A DNA stretch of 64,000 nucleotides from Pilimelia anulata (GCF_014647895.1 NZ_BMQB01000014.1:1-64000); one strand, 5' to 3'. Positions 41,737 to 50,456 are shown, counted from the first letter of the stretch. Notes: generated from the sequence alone by a model not told the origin. Translations and numbers: made by a program.

Positions 41737-42987
41737 ATGAGCATCGTCGTGGCCGGCCCGGCCGAGGCTGCCGCCGTCGTGGCGCCGGGCGCCGCCGTCG
41801 AGGTACCGGTGACCGTCCGCAACCCGGGCGACATCGTGATGGCCTACCGCCTGGAGATCGTCGGCGTGCCCGCCTCCTGGGCCGCGTTCAGCCCGCCCGA
41901 GGTGTCGCTGCTGCCGGGCGACACCGCCGAGGTGGCGTTGGTGCTGTCGCCGCCGCGCTCGGCCGACGTCCGGGCCGGGGAGCTGCCGTACGGGGTCCGG
42001 GTGGTCCCGCAGGACGCCCCCGGCGCCGCCGAGGTGGCCGAGGGGCTGCTGGCGATCGCGCCGTTCCACGAGCTGGCGGCCGAGCTGCGCCCGCAGGTCC
42101 GGCGCGCGCGGCGGACCGCCCGCTGGCGGGTGGCCGGCACCAACCTCGGCAACGCGCCGACCACGGTCGTCGTCGCCACCGAGGCGGACGGGCTGCGCTG
42201 CCGCGCCCGGCCGGACACCCTGGACCTCGCCGCCGGCGAGCTGTTCGAGTCCACCGTCATCGCCCGGGCCGAGCGGCTGCTCTGGCGGGGGCAGCCGCGG
42301 CACCACCCGGTGCGCACGACGGTCGTCGGCGTCGACGGGCAGGCCGTCCCGCTGGACGCGACGTTCGTCCAGTTGCCGATCCTCTCCGGCTGGCTGTGGC
42401 GGCTGCTCGCCCTGCTGCTCGCGCTGCTCCTGGCGCTGATCGCGCTGTGGTACGGCCTGCTGCGCCCCACCGTGCGCTCGGCCGCCCGGGAGGCCGCCGA
42501 CGCCCGGGTGGCGACCGTCGCCGACCGGGCGGAGCAGGCGGCCGACGAGGTGGCCCGGACGGCCGTCCAGGACGAGCTGGCCCGCACGGCGCCGTCGCCC
42601 GGCGCCTCACCGTCGCCGGGCCCGCGGGCGGCGCCGGCCCGGCCGTTCGCCACGTCGCTGGCGGTGCGCGCGGACCAGGGCGCGACGGCCAGCACCCGGT
42701 ACACCGTGCCGCGCAAGCGCACGCTCCAGCTCACCGACTACCTGGTGGACAACCCGCAGGGCGACACGGGCGTGCTGACGGTGACCGTCGCCGGCAACAC
42801 GGTGACCACCCTCGGCCTGGAGAACTTCCGCAGCCAGGACTACCACGCGGTGACGCCGATCCGGGTGCCCGCGGGGCGCGAGGTCGTCCTCACGGTCACC
42901 TGCCGGCAGGTCGGCGCCCCGCCGGGCGCCCCGCGGCCGGGGTCCTGCCGGGCCGGCCTGTTCCTCGGCGGCCTGCTCACCGGCTGA
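41737..42987 (+). CDS. Single-pass membrane protein of the injection locus with N-terminal Ig-like domain
   Basis: A 416-residue protein from ATG 41737. No Shine-Dalgarno is present; TACCGT lies 7 nt upstream, so the mRNA is probably leaderless. The N-terminal 190 residues are Ig-like beta domains (VAPGAAVEVPVTVRNPGD; SLLPGDTAEVALVLSPP; WRVAGTNLGNAPTTVVV). A membrane helix (LLALLLALLLALIALWYGLL, about 222-243), a charged helical stretch (SAAREAADARVATVADRAEQ) and a C-terminal beta domain follow. Related proteins occur in other actinomycete eCIS loci; a membrane-side sensor or anchor is plausible. Divergent from the LuxR gene. Confidence 0.78.
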   Translation: MSIVVAGPAEAAAVVAPGAAVEVPVTVRNPGDIVMAYRLEIVGVPASWAAFSPPEVSLLPGDTAEVALVLSPPRSADVRAGELPYGVRVVPQDAPGAAEVAEGLLAIAPFHELAAELRPQVRRARRTARWRVAGTNLGNAPTTVVVATEADGLRCRARPDTLDLAAGELFESTVIARAERLLWRGQPRHHPVRTTVVGVDGQAVPLDATFVQLPILSGWLWRLLALLLALLLALIALWYGLLRPTVRSAAREAADARVATVADRAEQAADEVARTAVQDELARTAPSPGASPSPGPRAAPARPFATSLAVRADQGATASTRYTVPRKRTLQLTDYLVDNPQGDTGVLTVTVAGNTVTTLGLENFRSQDYHAVTPIRVPAGREVVLTVTCRQVGAPPGAPRPGSCRAGLFLGGLLTG

Positions 42988-43004
42988 CCGCGCCCGATCG
43001 CCGG

Positions 43005-43110
43005 ACCGACCGCTCCCGGATCGACTCGCTCCCGGAGCGGCCCGTTCCCGGAGCGGCCCGTTCCCGAGCGGGCCGCTCCCGACGGGCCGCTTCCGGACAG
43101 ACCCGCTCCC
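43005..43110. repeat. Degenerate 15-16-bp tandem array that also forms a terminator
   Basis: About seven units of the pattern cggagcggcccgttcc stand between convergent genes (two adjacent copies are identical, about 43033-43064). Inside, GAGCGGCCCG and CGGGCCGCTC form a 10-bp stem with an 8-nt loop, so the array probably ends transcription from both sides. Confidence 0.6.
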
Positions 43111-43182
43111 GAACTGGCTGCGGACCGTGGTCGGCCGCCGGGCCGGGCATCCGTGGGTGGTGGGCGGCGCGGTCGGTGCGGC

Positions 43183-44088
43183 TCACCGGCGGGTGCGGGC
43201 CGGGTCGTCGGTGAGGGGCAGCGCGCCCGCCTCCGGGTCCGGCGGGCGGGGGCGGGTGTAGTCCTCCCACTGCTTGCCCTCGCCGGCCATCTTCGCCAGC
43301 AGGCCGGCGCCCTGGACGGTCCAGCCCGCGTACCGGGCCGCCGGGATGCCCGTGGCGGCGCCCGCGGCGGTGATCGCCGCCCCCGCCGCGGTGAGGCCGC
43401 CGCCGACCACCTTGCCCCAGTTCACCGTGCCGGAGCGGCGGTACTTGCCGTACTCGCTGAGCGCGTCGCCGAGGCCGCCGAAGCCGGACAGGCCGGTGCC
43501 GACGTGGCTGACGGTGCTGGTGGCGGCGCCGTACCCGACGCCCTGGAACAGCGGGCCGAGGCTGCCGCCGGCGGCGCCGGCCATCTTGTACAGGTCCCCG
43601 TTCCAGAACCGCCGGCTGAAGAACGGCGCCGCCGCGGGGGTGGTGCCCGGCGCCGTACCGGCCGCGGCGTTCGGGTCGAGCACGGTCGGATCCAGCACGG
43701 TCGGGTCGAGGACCGTCGGGTCGGGCACGGTGGCGGGCGGCGGCGTGCCGGTGGTGGTGTTCGGGGCGATGGCGGGCGGCGTGCCGGTGGTGGTGTTCGG
43801 GGCGAGGACGGCGACCGGTGGCGGGAGGGGGTCGGGGTCGAGCGGGGCCGGTACCGCGGGGGCCGGCGCCTCGACGGCGTCGAAGTAGATCGACGCGTCG
43901 TCGTCCGACTCCGCCGCCACCGGCTCCGGCACCGCCGGCGTCGGGCGGGCCCCGTCGAGCAGTCGGTGGACCGCGGCGTTGCCGGCGGCGCGGTGCAGGG
44001 CGAGCAGGTCGTCGGGCCGGCCGCCGCCGCCGTGGCCGGCGGGGTGGCGGGGGGTGCGCTGGGCGGTGCGGTGCCGTTGGGTGTACAT
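43183..44088 (-). CDS. Candidate cargo protein of the injection system
   Basis: A 301-residue protein from ATG 44088 (GAGGGA upstream). The N-terminus carries DDLLALHRAAGNAAVHRLL, the motif that precedes eCIS-core domains in cargo proteins, but no DUF4157 domain follows. Next is an acidic/Pro linker with internal repeats (PNTTTGTPP twice, DPTVL three times). The C-terminal 150 residues are rich in Gly/Ala with amphipathic patches (GDLYKMAGAAGGSLGPLFQG; VNWGKVVGGGLTAAGAAITA), which could insert into or disrupt membranes. No homology to a known toxin is recognised. Confidence 0.7.
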   Translation of the reverse strand: MYTQRHRTAQRTPRHPAGHGGGGRPDDLLALHRAAGNAAVHRLLDGARPTPAVPEPVAAESDDDASIYFDAVEAPAPAVPAPLDPDPLPPPVAVLAPNTTTGTPPAIAPNTTTGTPPPATVPDPTVLDPTVLDPTVLDPNAAAGTAPGTTPAAAPFFSRRFWNGDLYKMAGAAGGSLGPLFQGVGYGAATSTVSHVGTGLSGFGGLGDALSEYGKYRRSGTVNWGKVVGGGLTAAGAAITAAGAATGIPAARYAGWTVQGAGLLAKMAGEGKQWEDYTRPRPPDPEAGALPLTDDPARTRR

Positions 44089-44225
44089 GGTGGTCCCTCG
44101 GCGTGAAGGGGCGGGGCCGCGCGAGGGGAATCTACGGAGCGCCGCCCGGCCCGGGCAACGGATGTAGCCGGACGGTCGCCGACTGTTCACCCGGCCCGCT
44201 CCCCGCCCTCCCGCGCCGCCCGGCT

Positions 44226-44243
44226 CCCGGCCCGCGGGCCGGG
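44226..44243 (-). terminator. Perfect 18-bp GC palindrome after helR
   Basis: CCCGGCCCGCGGGCCGGG lies 54 nt past the helR stop. It is a plausible terminator stem with no T-run. Confidence 0.45.
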
Positions 44244-44296
44244 CCCGCCGTCCCGACCCCGCGGCCCGAGCGCCGCCGCGCTGCCGGCCGCCGTCG

Positions 44297-46444
44297 TCAC
44301 GGGCTCGTGAGGATCACCAGCTCGCCGGTCGCCCGGGTCATCGCGACGTACCGGTCCACCGCCCCCTCGATCCCCCCGCCGAACGCGTCGGGGTCGACGA
44401 GCACGACCAGGTCGAACTCGAGCCCCTTCGCCAGCTCCGGGGTCAGCGACCGGACCCGCGCCGTCGCCCGGTAGCCGGGGTCGCCGATGACGCAGGCGGT
44501 CCCGTCCGCGTGCGCGGCCAGCCACGCGTCGAGGACGGCGTCCCGCTCCGCCGCCGCCCCGTACCGCACCGGCACCCCGCCGGTGCGGATCGACGTGGGC
44601 ACGTTCGCGTCGGGCAGCGCCGCCCGGATCACGGGCTCGGCCGCGGCCATGATCTCGCGCGGCGTCCGGTAGTTGATGCCCAGCGACGCCAGCTCGACCC
44701 GGTCGAGGCCGGTCCGGCCGAGCCGCTCCCGCCAGGACCCCGCGAACCCGTGCCGGGCCTGCGCCCGGTCCCCGACGATCGTGAAGCTGCGGGACGGGCA
44801 GCGGCGCAGCAGCATCCCCCACTCGGCGTCGGTCAGCTCCTGCGCCTCGTCGACCACGACGTGCGCGAACGGCCCGGCGAGCCGGTCCGGTTCGCCGGCC
44901 CGCAGCGCCGCCTCGTCGACCAGGGCGTCGCGCAGGTCCCGCCCGTGCAGCATCGTGATCGCGCCCTCGCCGTCGTCGTCGGCGTGCAGCAGGTCGGCGA
45001 CGACCCCGGCCCGGTACGCGTGCTCGGCGGCCACCGCCGCGTCCGCCCGCTGCCGCCGCCGGGACTCCGCCGGGTCGCCGAGCCGCTGCCGCGCCGCGTC
45101 CAGCAGCGGCAGGTCGGACACCGTCCAGGCGCGCGGGTCGGGCCGCTGGAGCGCGCGGACCTCGGCGGCGTCGAGCCGGGGCGCGCACCGGCGCAGGTAC
45201 GCCGGCACCGACCACAGGTCGGCGACCAGGTCGGCCGCCGCCAGCAGCGGCCAGGCGCGCCGGAACGCGGCCCGCAGCTCCCGGTTGCCGTGCAGCGACC
45301 GGCGGAGCGGGTCGGGCGGGGCGTCGCCGTCGTCGCGGTCCAGCAGGATCGAGATCAGCGCGGACCACACGACGTCCCGCGCCTCGTTGTGCGGGGTGCC
45401 GGGCTCGGCCGCCGCGAACGCCGCCGCCCAGTCGTCGGGGCCCAGCGGGATCCGGGACCAGTCGGTCTCCACGACCATCGCCCCGGCCGGCGCCTCCTCG
45501 TAGAACGCGACCGCCGCGTCGATCGCGCGGACCAGCTCCGCGGACGACTTCAGCCGGGCCACCGCCGGATCGGCCTCGGCGCCGGCCCCGGCCCCCTCGG
45601 CGACCAGGTCCCGCAGCGTGCAGGTCTGCACGCTCTCCTCGCCGAGGCTCGGCAGGACGTCGGCGACGTACGCCAGGTACGGCTCGTGCGGGCCGACGAA
45701 CAGCACCCCGCCGCGCCGGTTGCGCAGCCGCGGGTCCGCGTACAGCAGGTACGCGGCCCGGTGCAGCGCCACGACCGTCTTCCCGGTACCGGGGCCGCCG
45801 TCCACGACGAGGGCGCCGGCCGAGCCCGCCCGGATGATGGCGTCCTGGTCGGCCTGGATCGTGCCGAGCACGTCGCGCATCCGGGCCGACCGGCTGCCGC
45901 CGAGGCTCGCGACGAACGCGGACTGGTCGTCGAGCGCCGCGTGCCCGGCGAACCCGTCCGGGGTGAACACCTCGTCCCAGTAGTCGGCGACCCGGCCGCG
46001 GGTCCACCGGTACCGGCGGCGGCTGGCCAGGCCCATCGGGTTGGCGTGGGTCGCGCCGAAGAACGGCGCCGCGGCGGGCGAGCGCCAGTCGAGCAGCAGC
46101 CGCCGGCCGGCGCCGTCGGTGAGGCCGAGCCGCCCGACGTACACCGGCGCGGCGCCGTCGGCGCCGACCATGCGGCCGAGGCACAGGTCGAGGCCGAAGC
46201 GGCGCAGGGTGCGCAGCCGGGCGGTCAGCCGGTGCACCTCCTGGTCCCGGTCGAGCGCCCCGCCGCCCCGGCCGCCGGGGGCCCGGCGCGCGGCGGCGAG
46301 CCGGTCGGACAGGTCGGCCACCGACGTGTCGAGGCTCGCGGCGATCGCCGCGAACCGCCGCTCGTCGTCGGCGATCATTGCCGGGTCGGCTTTCGCCGCC
46401 AGGTGGTCGGGCAGGTCGAACGCGCTGGTCGTCAGGGAGTTCAC
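44297..46444 (-). CDS. helR: RNA polymerase-recycling ATPase HelR (HelD-like)
   Basis: A 715-residue UvrD-like superfamily I ATPase. GTG 46444 has GGAG 8 nt upstream and gives the start NSLTTSAFDLPDHLAAKADP that I recall for HelR. An N-terminal coiled-coil arm (DERRFAAIAASLDTSVADLSDRL; DRDQEVHRLTARLRTL) precedes the helicase core: Walker A VDGGPGTGKTVVALH, DEAQ box (VVVDEAQELTDAEW), motif III (SFTIVGDRAQARHG) and the C-terminal MTRAT motif (YVAMTRATGELVILTS). HelR removes rifamycin-bound or stalled RNA polymerase from DNA and gives rifamycin tolerance. The upstream 19-bp element supports rifamycin-responsive expression. Confidence 0.9.
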   Translation of the reverse strand: MNSLTTSAFDLPDHLAAKADPAMIADDERRFAAIAASLDTSVADLSDRLAAARRAPGGRGGGALDRDQEVHRLTARLRTLRRFGLDLCLGRMVGADGAAPVYVGRLGLTDGAGRRLLLDWRSPAAAPFFGATHANPMGLASRRRYRWTRGRVADYWDEVFTPDGFAGHAALDDQSAFVASLGGSRSARMRDVLGTIQADQDAIIRAGSAGALVVDGGPGTGKTVVALHRAAYLLYADPRLRNRRGGVLFVGPHEPYLAYVADVLPSLGEESVQTCTLRDLVAEGAGAGAEADPAVARLKSSAELVRAIDAAVAFYEEAPAGAMVVETDWSRIPLGPDDWAAAFAAAEPGTPHNEARDVVWSALISILLDRDDGDAPPDPLRRSLHGNRELRAAFRRAWPLLAAADLVADLWSVPAYLRRCAPRLDAAEVRALQRPDPRAWTVSDLPLLDAARQRLGDPAESRRRQRADAAVAAEHAYRAGVVADLLHADDDGEGAITMLHGRDLRDALVDEAALRAGEPDRLAGPFAHVVVDEAQELTDAEWGMLLRRCPSRSFTIVGDRAQARHGFAGSWRERLGRTGLDRVELASLGINYRTPREIMAAAEPVIRAALPDANVPTSIRTGGVPVRYGAAAERDAVLDAWLAAHADGTACVIGDPGYRATARVRSLTPELAKGLEFDLVVLVDPDAFGGGIEGAVDRYVAMTRATGELVILTSP

Positions 46445-46533
46445 CGCGGTCACTCCGATCCGCTTTTCGCTTTCCGCATTGTGGCGCGGGGGCGACGAAT
46501 TCAGGTCCGACCGGCGATTCTGCGGCATCACCC

Positions 46534-46552
46534 GGGCCTTGCCGCAAGCCCC
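46534..46552 (-). promoter_or_regulatory. Rifamycin-associated element (RAE) upstream of helR
   Basis: On the minus strand GGGGCTTGCGGCAAGGCCC, an imperfect inverted repeat matching the RAE consensus as I remember it, placed about 90 nt before the helR GTG. TATAGC (46565-46560), eight bases upstream of the element, can serve as the -10. The rest of the 315-bp gap (46445-46759) contains no supported gene. Confidence 0.82.
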
Positions 46553-46625
46553 GGGGTGCGCTATACATTAAGAATGGAAGGGAACGATTTTCCTATTCCA
46601 TGCCCCCCTTTCCGAGCCGGCCTTG

Positions 46626-46653
46626 CGGAACCGGTCTCACGGAACCGGTCTCG
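46626..46653 (+). repeat. Two direct 14-bp repeats upstream of the dimeric-barrel gene
   Basis: cggaaccggtctca (46626-46639) and cggaaccggtctcg (46640-46653) stand head to tail about 107-134 nt before ATG 46760. Each contains the palindrome accggt, so a tandem operator is possible. Confidence 0.4.
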
Positions 46654-46759
46654 CATCGGGCCGTCGTTCATTCTTCCGTTGGATTTTCCCGCCGGGTGCC
46701 CCGGCGCGGCGTAGAGTCCGCGCTGGTTCGTGTTGCTGGTCCCCGGCGTGGAGGTACCG

Positions 46760-47365
46760 ATGTTCATCCAGTTCATCTTCGGTCGGGCCGGTGACCCGGC
46801 TGCGCTCCGGGAAGCGTTCGCGCGCTGGGAGGCCGACCTGGCGCCCGGCGCCGCCGGCTGGCTCGGCAGCACCGCGGGCATCGCGGCGGACGGCACGTTC
46901 GCCGCCACGGCGATGTTCGAGTCGGTCGAGGCCGCCCGGCGCAACGGCGACCGGCCGGAGCAGGGCGAGTGGTGGGCCCGGACGGCCGGCGCGTTCGCCG
47001 GCGAGCCCACCTTCCTCGACTCCGCCGCGGCCGGCACGCTCGGCGCGGGGGCCACCGGCGAGGCCGGGTTCGTCCAGGTCATCCGCGGCAGCAGCACCGA
47101 CCCGGCGCGGGCGTACGAGCTCATGGCCGGCTCCGAGTCGCTGATGCGGGAGTTCCGCCCGGACGTCCTCGGCTCGGTCTACGGCTACACCGCCGACGGC
47201 GCGACCGTCGACCTCATCTTCTTCTCCTCCGAGGCCGAGGCCCGGGCGAACGAGCACCGGGAGCCGCCGGCGGAGGCCCGCGAGCTGATGGCACAGATGG
47301 AGGGGCTGTCGAAGGTCGACCAGTTCATCGACCTCACCGACCCCTGGCACCTCTCCCCGCGCTGA
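46760..47365 (+). CDS. Conserved hypothetical protein, probable dimeric alpha-beta barrel
   Basis: A 201-residue soluble protein from ATG 46760 (GGAGG 5 nt upstream). Two similar halves are visible: FIQFIFGRAGDPAALREAFA with AMFESVEAARR, then FVQVIRGSSTDPARAYELM with IFFSSEAEARANE. This suits a duplicated ferredoxin-like (ABM/EthD-type) fold. The strand-helix repeat spacing (about 100 residues) is clear, but no catalytic residue can be named. It is divergent from helR and followed by a hairpin. Confidence 0.78.
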   Translation: MFIQFIFGRAGDPAALREAFARWEADLAPGAAGWLGSTAGIAADGTFAATAMFESVEAARRNGDRPEQGEWWARTAGAFAGEPTFLDSAAAGTLGAGATGEAGFVQVIRGSSTDPARAYELMAGSESLMREFRPDVLGSVYGYTADGATVDLIFFSSEAEARANEHREPPAEARELMAQMEGLSKVDQFIDLTDPWHLSPR

Positions 47366-47370
47366 CCGCC

Positions 47371-47386
47371 CGGCCCGAGCGGGCCG
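47371..47386. terminator. Short hairpin between convergent genes
   Basis: CGGCCC-gagc-GGGCCG, 6 nt past the stop at 47365. A second imperfect stem follows at about 47405-47430. Confidence 0.5.
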
Positions 47387-47444
47387 GCCGAGCGACGGGG
47401 CCGTCGGGGCGACGCGGTTCGCCGCGCCGCCCCGGGTGCCCGGC

Positions 47445-49133
47445 TCAGCCGACCGTCAGCCAGGTCGCGGTCGTCGGGCCGACGTTGCCCGCCCGGTCCG
47501 TCGCCCGCAGGTACACCGGGTGCCGGCCCGGGGCCAGCCCCGCGGTGGGCACCGCGCCGGTCGCCGTCGCGGCGCCGCCCCGCACGTCGACCGCCAGCGG
47601 GGCGGCCCCGCGGAACGCCGGGTCCAGCGCGTACTCGACCAGGGCCACGTCGCCGGCGGCGCGCACCCGGCCGGCCGCGGCCAGCTCGTAGGCGTGCGCG
47701 TCGACCGTCGCGGTGAGCCGCCCGCCGGCGGCCGCGGCGTCGCGGATGTTCGGCCCGAGCGACGCGGCGTACGGCGCCCTCGCGGTCTTGCCGAGGTACA
47801 TCAGCACCTTCTGGTTGGCGTTCCAGTAGGTGTCCACGCAGGAGTACGGCGGGTGGAAGTTGTTGCCGCCGCAGCTCCCGCTGCCGCCCAGCTCGATCGT
47901 CGCCGCGGCGACGCCCAGCTTTTCGTAGATCCAGTCGTCGTGGCCGCCGGAGAACGAGTACAGGATCTGCGGCCCCTGGCCGGTCCGGTAGCCGTTGTAC
48001 GACTTCATCTGCTCGCCGATCGCCTTCAGCGGCTTGTCGTTCGGCGTCGGCGTGTTGGCGTACTGCCACGGGATCAGGTTCATCCCGGCGACGGTGTGGA
48101 TCGACAGCATGAACCCGGTGGCGGTGGCCGGCGCCGGCTCGTTGCCCTCGCGCTGCTTCTTGAACAGCTTCTTCCACAGTCCCTGCAGCGCCTGGTTCTC
48201 CACCTCGCTGTCCGCGCGCGGGCCGAGATACGTCTCGCCGCACGGGTCCTTGACCGTACCGGCGCCGCCCCAGTGGGTGCCGTTGTTGCGGTTGAGGTCG
48301 ACGCCGACGTCCACGCCGCTGCACGAGCCGTTGCTCGGGTTCCGGTTCTTGCGCTGCATCGCCGGGCGCGAGCCCTGGGCGACGATGTCCAGGCCGTCGG
48401 GGTTGTGCACCGGGATGACCCACACCTCGGTCGAGTCCAGCAGCGCCGTCACCTCGGCGTCGGTGCCGTAGCCGTCGACCAGCTTGTCGATGAACCGGTA
48501 CGACATCTCGCCCGCGGCGATCTCCCGCGCGTGCGTCTGGGTCATCAGGAAGAAGCGCGGCTTCTTGGCGTCGGTGCGCTGTTCGCAGTCGCCGGCCGCG
48601 CGCTTGGTGAGGCAGAGGACCTGGAGGTCGTACTTGCCGGTGTACGACTTGCCGATGCTGTGCAGTGCGGCCAGCTCGGGCTTGGCCCGGGCGACCGCCT
48701 CGACGTGGTTCTTGTGGCCCATCGACGTGTGGTACCCGCCGTAGAACGTGTCGTCGACCGGCGGGCGTCCGGTGTGGCCGATCAGGCCGCCGGGGTTGGC
48801 CCACGCCGGCGTCAGCGTCTGCGACACCTCGGCGCGGAACCCGGCGCGGCGCAGCCGGTCGCCGGTCGCCGCGTCGCCGGCCACGAAGAGGGTGTCGCCG
48901 ACGCGCTCCTCCAGCAGGTCGAACCCGCCGGCGGCCAGGTTCTCGGCCGCCGCGGGGGTGGGCGCGGGTACGGCGTAGATGTAGTGGGTCGCCCGCCCGG
49001 CGGCGCGCGGCTCGCGCTCGGCGACGTCGATCCCCGCGGGCCGCGGCCCCGCCCCGGCCGGCTGGGTGACCGTGGCGGCGACGGCGGCGATCACCGCGAC
49101 GGCCAGGGCCAGGCTCTTGCGCTGATCGGTCAT
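47445..49133 (-). CDS. Secreted M14 zinc carboxypeptidase
   Basis: A 562-residue exoenzyme from ATG 49133 (GGAGGG 6 nt upstream). Signal peptide to about residue 28, a propeptide-like region (YIYAVPAPTPAAAENLAAGG), then the M14 catalytic domain: zinc ligands in TQTHAREIAAGE (HxxE) and LSIHTVAGM (His), substrate-binding NRN/DLNRNNGTHW, and catalytic Glu in AATIELGGSGSCGG. The last 100 residues form an Ig/FN3-like domain (LVEYALDPAFRGAAPLAVDV). It should remove C-terminal residues from peptides outside the cell and complements the endoproteases encoded nearby. Confidence 0.93.
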   Translation of the reverse strand: MTDQRKSLALAVAVIAAVAATVTQPAGAGPRPAGIDVAEREPRAAGRATHYIYAVPAPTPAAAENLAAGGFDLLEERVGDTLFVAGDAATGDRLRRAGFRAEVSQTLTPAWANPGGLIGHTGRPPVDDTFYGGYHTSMGHKNHVEAVARAKPELAALHSIGKSYTGKYDLQVLCLTKRAAGDCEQRTDAKKPRFFLMTQTHAREIAAGEMSYRFIDKLVDGYGTDAEVTALLDSTEVWVIPVHNPDGLDIVAQGSRPAMQRKNRNPSNGSCSGVDVGVDLNRNNGTHWGGAGTVKDPCGETYLGPRADSEVENQALQGLWKKLFKKQREGNEPAPATATGFMLSIHTVAGMNLIPWQYANTPTPNDKPLKAIGEQMKSYNGYRTGQGPQILYSFSGGHDDWIYEKLGVAAATIELGGSGSCGGNNFHPPYSCVDTYWNANQKVLMYLGKTARAPYAASLGPNIRDAAAAGGRLTATVDAHAYELAAAGRVRAAGDVALVEYALDPAFRGAAPLAVDVRGGAATATGAVPTAGLAPGRHPVYLRATDRAGNVGPTTATWLTVG

Positions 49134-49357
49134 CGGTGTCCCTCCGCGGCGGCCGACATCGCCCCGGCGGGCGCGCCCGGGCGGGCCGTATCAATCGACC
49201 CACATCAATTCAGCGGGACCGCTGCGCGGACGTCAACGCCGCTTCTGGTTCCGGCCAACCGGCGCACCCAAAACTGTTTACTCGTTGAATCGGCGGCCCC
49301 GCCGGGCGGTATCGTCGGATCAGCGGGGCATCGATATCGGGTCCGTTTCTTGATGGG

Positions 49358-49801
49358 GTGAGGGCGTTGACCGAGGAGTACGAGCCGAGCGCGCTGCCGT
49401 GGGTCCGCCGCCACGTCGAGCGGATCGTCCGGGCCGGCACCACCGACGGCGTCACGATCCGCGGCCTGCCGATCGTGCTGGTCACGTACCGCGGGGCGCG
49501 GACCGGCCGGCTCCGCAAGACGCCGCTGATGCGCGTCGAGCACGACGGCCGGTACGCGGCGGTCGCCTCCATGGGCGGCCAGCCGAGAAACCCGCAGTGG
49601 TACGCCGGCATCGTCGCGCGCCCGGACGTCGAGTTGCAGGACGGCCCGGTGACCCGGCGGTACCTGGCCCGCGAGGTCTTCGGCGACGAGAAGGCCGACT
49701 GGTGGCGGCGCGCGGTGGACGCGTTCCCGGACTACGCCGACTACCAGCGCAAGACCGACCGGCAGATCCCGGTCTTCGTCCTCGAACCGGCCGGCGCGTA
49801 G
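49358..49801 (+). CDS. Deazaflavin (F420)-dependent nitroreductase family protein
   Basis: A 147-residue protein; GTG 49358 is used, TTG 49367 is the alternative. It closely fits the Ddn/DUF385 family: YEPSALPWVRRHVERI, then GLPIVLVTYRGARTGRLRKT, PLMRVEHDGRYAAVASMGG, NPQWYAGIVARPDVELQDG and AFPDYADYQRKTDRQIPVFV. The KTPLMRV region binds the F420 phosphate tail. It is likely an F420H2-dependent reductase of unknown substrate. It ends 7 nt before the convergent DinB-like gene. Confidence 0.92.
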   Translation: MRALTEEYEPSALPWVRRHVERIVRAGTTDGVTIRGLPIVLVTYRGARTGRLRKTPLMRVEHDGRYAAVASMGGQPRNPQWYAGIVARPDVELQDGPVTRRYLAREVFGDEKADWWRRAVDAFPDYADYQRKTDRQIPVFVLEPAGA

Positions 49802-49808
49802 CGACCCC

Positions 49809-50438
49809 TCAGGGCGTCGCCGCGAGCCGGCGCGCGCCGGGTCCGTCGAGTCGGGCCAGGGCCGCGGCGCGCCGGCCGGTGATCAGGAGCAGCAGCGCCG
49901 CCAGCGGGCCCTCGACCAGCTCGCCGTCGCCGGCCGCCCACGGGTGGTCGGTGGCGCGCAGCCGGTACCCGCGCAGCCGGCGCGCGGCCCGGAACGGGAA
50001 CAGGTTCGGCCACACCCGGTCGACCGCGGCCGCGGCGGCGGCCAGCGGCATGTCGCGCGGGCGGCCGAGCGGGACGGCGATGTCCTGGCCGTGCACGAGG
50101 GCGTCCAGCAGCGGCTCCAGCGGGCTGACCCCGGGGGCGCGCCGGCGCGAGCCGATCATGGCGCGGAGCAGGGGCGCGTACCGGTCGGTCGGCAGCGCGG
50201 CCCGCCGGATCGCCGTGTCGCGGATCATCCGGTCGAAGCTGCCGCCCGCCCGGACCAGGTCGACCACCGCCCGGCCGGGGCCGGTGTGCGCCAGGGTGAG
50301 GTGGGCCGCGACCTCGCGCACCCGCCAGCCGGCGCACAGCGACGGCGTCGCCCACTCCCGCTCGGACAGGTCGTCGAACAGGTCGGCCAGGCCCGCCCGC
50401 TCGGCCTCGACGGCCCGCCACACCTCGTCCGTGTCCAT
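49809..50438 (-). CDS. DinB-like maleylpyruvate isomerase/mycothiol-type family protein
   Basis: A 209-residue protein from ATG 50438 (GGGGAG 7 nt upstream). The N-terminal four-helix bundle of the TIGR03083 group is clear: DEVWRAVEAERAGLADLFDD, EREWATPSLCAGWRVREVAAH and, later, LEPLLDALVHGQDIAVPLGR with His residues (AHLTLAH, HGQD) that could hold a metal. Such proteins often use mycothiol. It is divergently transcribed from the MarR gene and shares its operator region, so it is the probable MarR target. Confidence 0.85.
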   Translation of the reverse strand: MDTDEVWRAVEAERAGLADLFDDLSEREWATPSLCAGWRVREVAAHLTLAHTGPGRAVVDLVRAGGSFDRMIRDTAIRRAALPTDRYAPLLRAMIGSRRRAPGVSPLEPLLDALVHGQDIAVPLGRPRDMPLAAAAAAVDRVWPNLFPFRAARRLRGYRLRATDHPWAAGDGELVEGPLAALLLLITGRRAAALARLDGPGARRLAATP

Positions 50439-50456
50439 CGCCGGCTCCCCGCAGTA

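Noticed and set aside
43005..43110. CRISPR-like array
   Set aside because: Units are 15-16 bp, adjacent, degenerate and without unique spacers; no cas genes are present.
19981..44088. Prophage or mobile island for the injection locus
   Set aside because: No integrase, capsid, portal, terminase, att repeats or tRNA border was seen. Gene content is that of a chromosomal contractile injection system.
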